From CAITSH01 sp945892985 (lineage in GTDB: Bacteria > Pseudomonadota > Gammaproteobacteria > Burkholderiales > SG8-39): a stretch of 64,000 bases of DNA. Shown in pieces: positions 63,340 to 64,000 of this stretch. The notes below the pieces were generated by a model, which was given only the letters and a program-made list of their open reading frames with translations, was not told the origin of the DNA and ran no database searches. Each line of letters starts with the position of its first letter. Positions within the stretch are counted from its first letter, which is position 1. The translations under genes and the position numbers were made by a program. The stretch spans positions 76,557 to 140,556 of the forward strand of contig CAMDDU010000006.1 in the NCBI GenBank assembly GCA_945892985.1. Direction: 5' to 3'.

Positions 63340-63678
63340 TCAGCCCTTCACCCGCTTGAAGCGGGCGTGAGGGCTGCGTGGTCTCCATTTCTCGCGTTCC
63401 AGGAGTCGCGGCAGGCGCCGGATCGTCGCCCCCGCTTTCGCTTCCGCGAGCCGCAGCTCATACAGTTTCTGCAAATTTAACCAGAGTTCCGCGTTGGTCC
63501 CGAAGAAATGGGCCAAGCGAAGCGCACTGTCGCCGGTAATTGCGCGCTGGCCATTCAGAATTTCGGTGATCCGGTTTGTCGGCACGTCAAGCTGCCGGCC
63601 AAGTTCAGCCGCGCTCATGCCGAGTTCCTTGAGCTGTTCGGCGAGATGCTCGCCGGGATGAATAGCGGTGCGTGCCAT
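63340..63678 (-). CDS. higA: HigA/VapI-type XRE antitoxin
   Basis: A 112-residue protein with IHPGEHLAEQLKELGMSAAELGRQLDVPTNRITEILNGQRAITGDSALRLAHFFG, an HTH_XRE domain of the HigA type (quoted in part: IHPGEHLAEQL, AELGRQLDVPTNRITEILNG). ATG 63678 is chosen because GAGGGA lies 7 bases upstream; ATG-less extension to 63717 overlaps the higB remnant. A full HigB toxin gene is absent: only its first codons remain upstream. Confidence 0.9.
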   Translation of the reverse strand: MARTAIHPGEHLAEQLKELGMSAAELGRQLDVPTNRITEILNGQRAITGDSALRLAHFFGTNAELWLNLQKLYELRLAEAKAGATIRRLPRLLEREKWRPRSPHARFKRVKG

Positions 63679-63685
63679 AAGTTGA

Positions 63686-63733
63686 TCCCTCGGCGAATTC
63701 ACGGGCGCGTTTGTCACGGAAGCCTACGATCAT
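63686..63733 (-). pseudogene. higB: HigB toxin gene remnant, first 16 codons
   Basis: ATG at 63733 opens MIVGFRDKRAREFAEG, the standard beginning of HigB-family (RelE-like) toxins. After codon 16 the sequence runs directly into the higA ribosome-binding site and start region, and similarity ceases. An internal deletion has removed the toxin body while keeping the promoter and the higA signals. Confidence 0.7.
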
Positions 63734-63757
63734 TGGCAAAGCCTATTAGACATTCAC

Positions 63758-63778
63758 TCGTTACGTCAATCGTAACGA
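63758..63778 (-). promoter_or_regulatory. Candidate HigA operator palindrome
   Basis: TCGTTACG (63758-63765) and CGTAACGA (63771-63778) are perfect inverted arms with a 5-base spacer, located 25 bases upstream of the higB start codon. This is where HigA would repress its own operon. The assignment is by position and symmetry. Confidence 0.6.
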
Positions 63779-64000
63779 CCTCCTGCGGGGAAATCGAGCC
63801 TGTCCCGCAGGAGAATGCCGGTCGGCGATTTTTTTGGTTACAGCAGCCCACGCTTAGGGAATCACTGAACAAGTGATAGTTGAGACGAGAAACGTTGGAA
63901 TCAAAGTCAATTTGATGATAAATCGGGCGAAAATGTGGAAGAAAGGGGGCTATGCCCCCGCTATTTCCTCACGCAGGGCGCACCTCTCCTGTGAGTGGCA
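63779..64000. other. Right-edge intergenic region with two hairpins
   Basis: CTCCTGCGGG (63780-63789) pairs perfectly with CCCGCAGGAG (63804-63813), with 14 bases between. GGGGGC (63945-63950) pairs with GCCCCC (63954-63959), loop TAT, similar to the hairpin at 19132-19145. No gene was recognised. Confidence 0.5.

Noticed and set aside
63846..63920. Possible insertion-sequence end at the right edge
   Set aside because: The AT-rich stretch faintly resembles an IS terminal repeat, but no partner repeat or transposase lies in the window, so it is not supported.

Overview
The window is GC-rich, densely coded DNA from a proteobacterium, most likely a betaproteobacterium. This is inferred from the gene neighbourhoods ribBX-ribH-nusB-thiL-pgpA-pncC, rpsP-rimM-trmD-rplS beside ffh, and pilB-pilC-pilD-coaE-zapD. 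The presence of two Bug-type tripartite-tricarboxylate receptors and several Liv-type ABC systems fits as well. No rRNA, tRNA or CRISPR array was recognised.

Layout. 1-1850: 3' part of glnS and a small winged-helix gene, each followed by an intrinsic terminator. 1.9-11.4 kb: a plus-strand catabolic block with an MFS permease, acyl-CoA ligase, crotonase, SDR, Bug receptor, intradiol dioxygenase, carboxymuconolactone-decarboxylase-like protein, a second MFS permease, and a zinc-ribbon membrane protein with a HEAGH motif. 11.5-16.3 kb (minus): a hicB-hicA pair whose toxin gene carries a stop codon, then the pncC/pgpA/thiL/nusB/ribH/ribBX housekeeping operon. 16.6-19 kb: a histidine kinase and a single-domain response regulator.

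19.3-41.5 kb holds the most distinctive part: two convergent catabolic modules built from the same parts (an IclR regulator, a Liv ABC transporter and ferritin-like diiron proteins). The plus-strand module (20.26-29.64 kb, with its IclR gene divergent) encodes one diiron-type protein, LivK, LivH, a fused LivM-LivG, LivF, an aldehyde dehydrogenase, an iron-type alcohol dehydrogenase and an alpha/beta hydrolase. The minus-strand module (41.5 to 29.8 kb) encodes IclR, LivK, three tandem diiron-type proteins, LivH-M-G-F, an amidase, a Bug receptor and a RidA protein. My inference is uptake and oxidative or hydrolytic breakdown of small, possibly amide-containing compounds, with the diiron proteins as candidate oxygenases. 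No substrate can be read from the sequence.

41.9-49.2 kb (minus): an RND efflux permease with its adaptor, an ArgE-type deacylase and a family-5 solute-binding protein. 49.4-53.1 kb (minus): rplS, trmD, rimM, rpsP and ffh. 53.4-61.4 kb (plus): a CcsA-like membrane protein, a CorC/HlyC-type protein, pilB, pilC, pilD, coaE and zapD. 61.4-64 kb is a small decayed mobile or defence patch: a broken tyrosine integrase, a fragment resembling a type I restriction subunit, an intact Fic protein, and a higA antitoxin whose toxin gene survives only as its first codons.

Intergenic spacers carry many short exact tandem repeats with different units (6, 7, 7, 8, 9 and 11 bp), two copies of a ~90-120 bp inverted-repeat element, and four copies of a ~35 bp palindrome that each lie just downstream of a gene.
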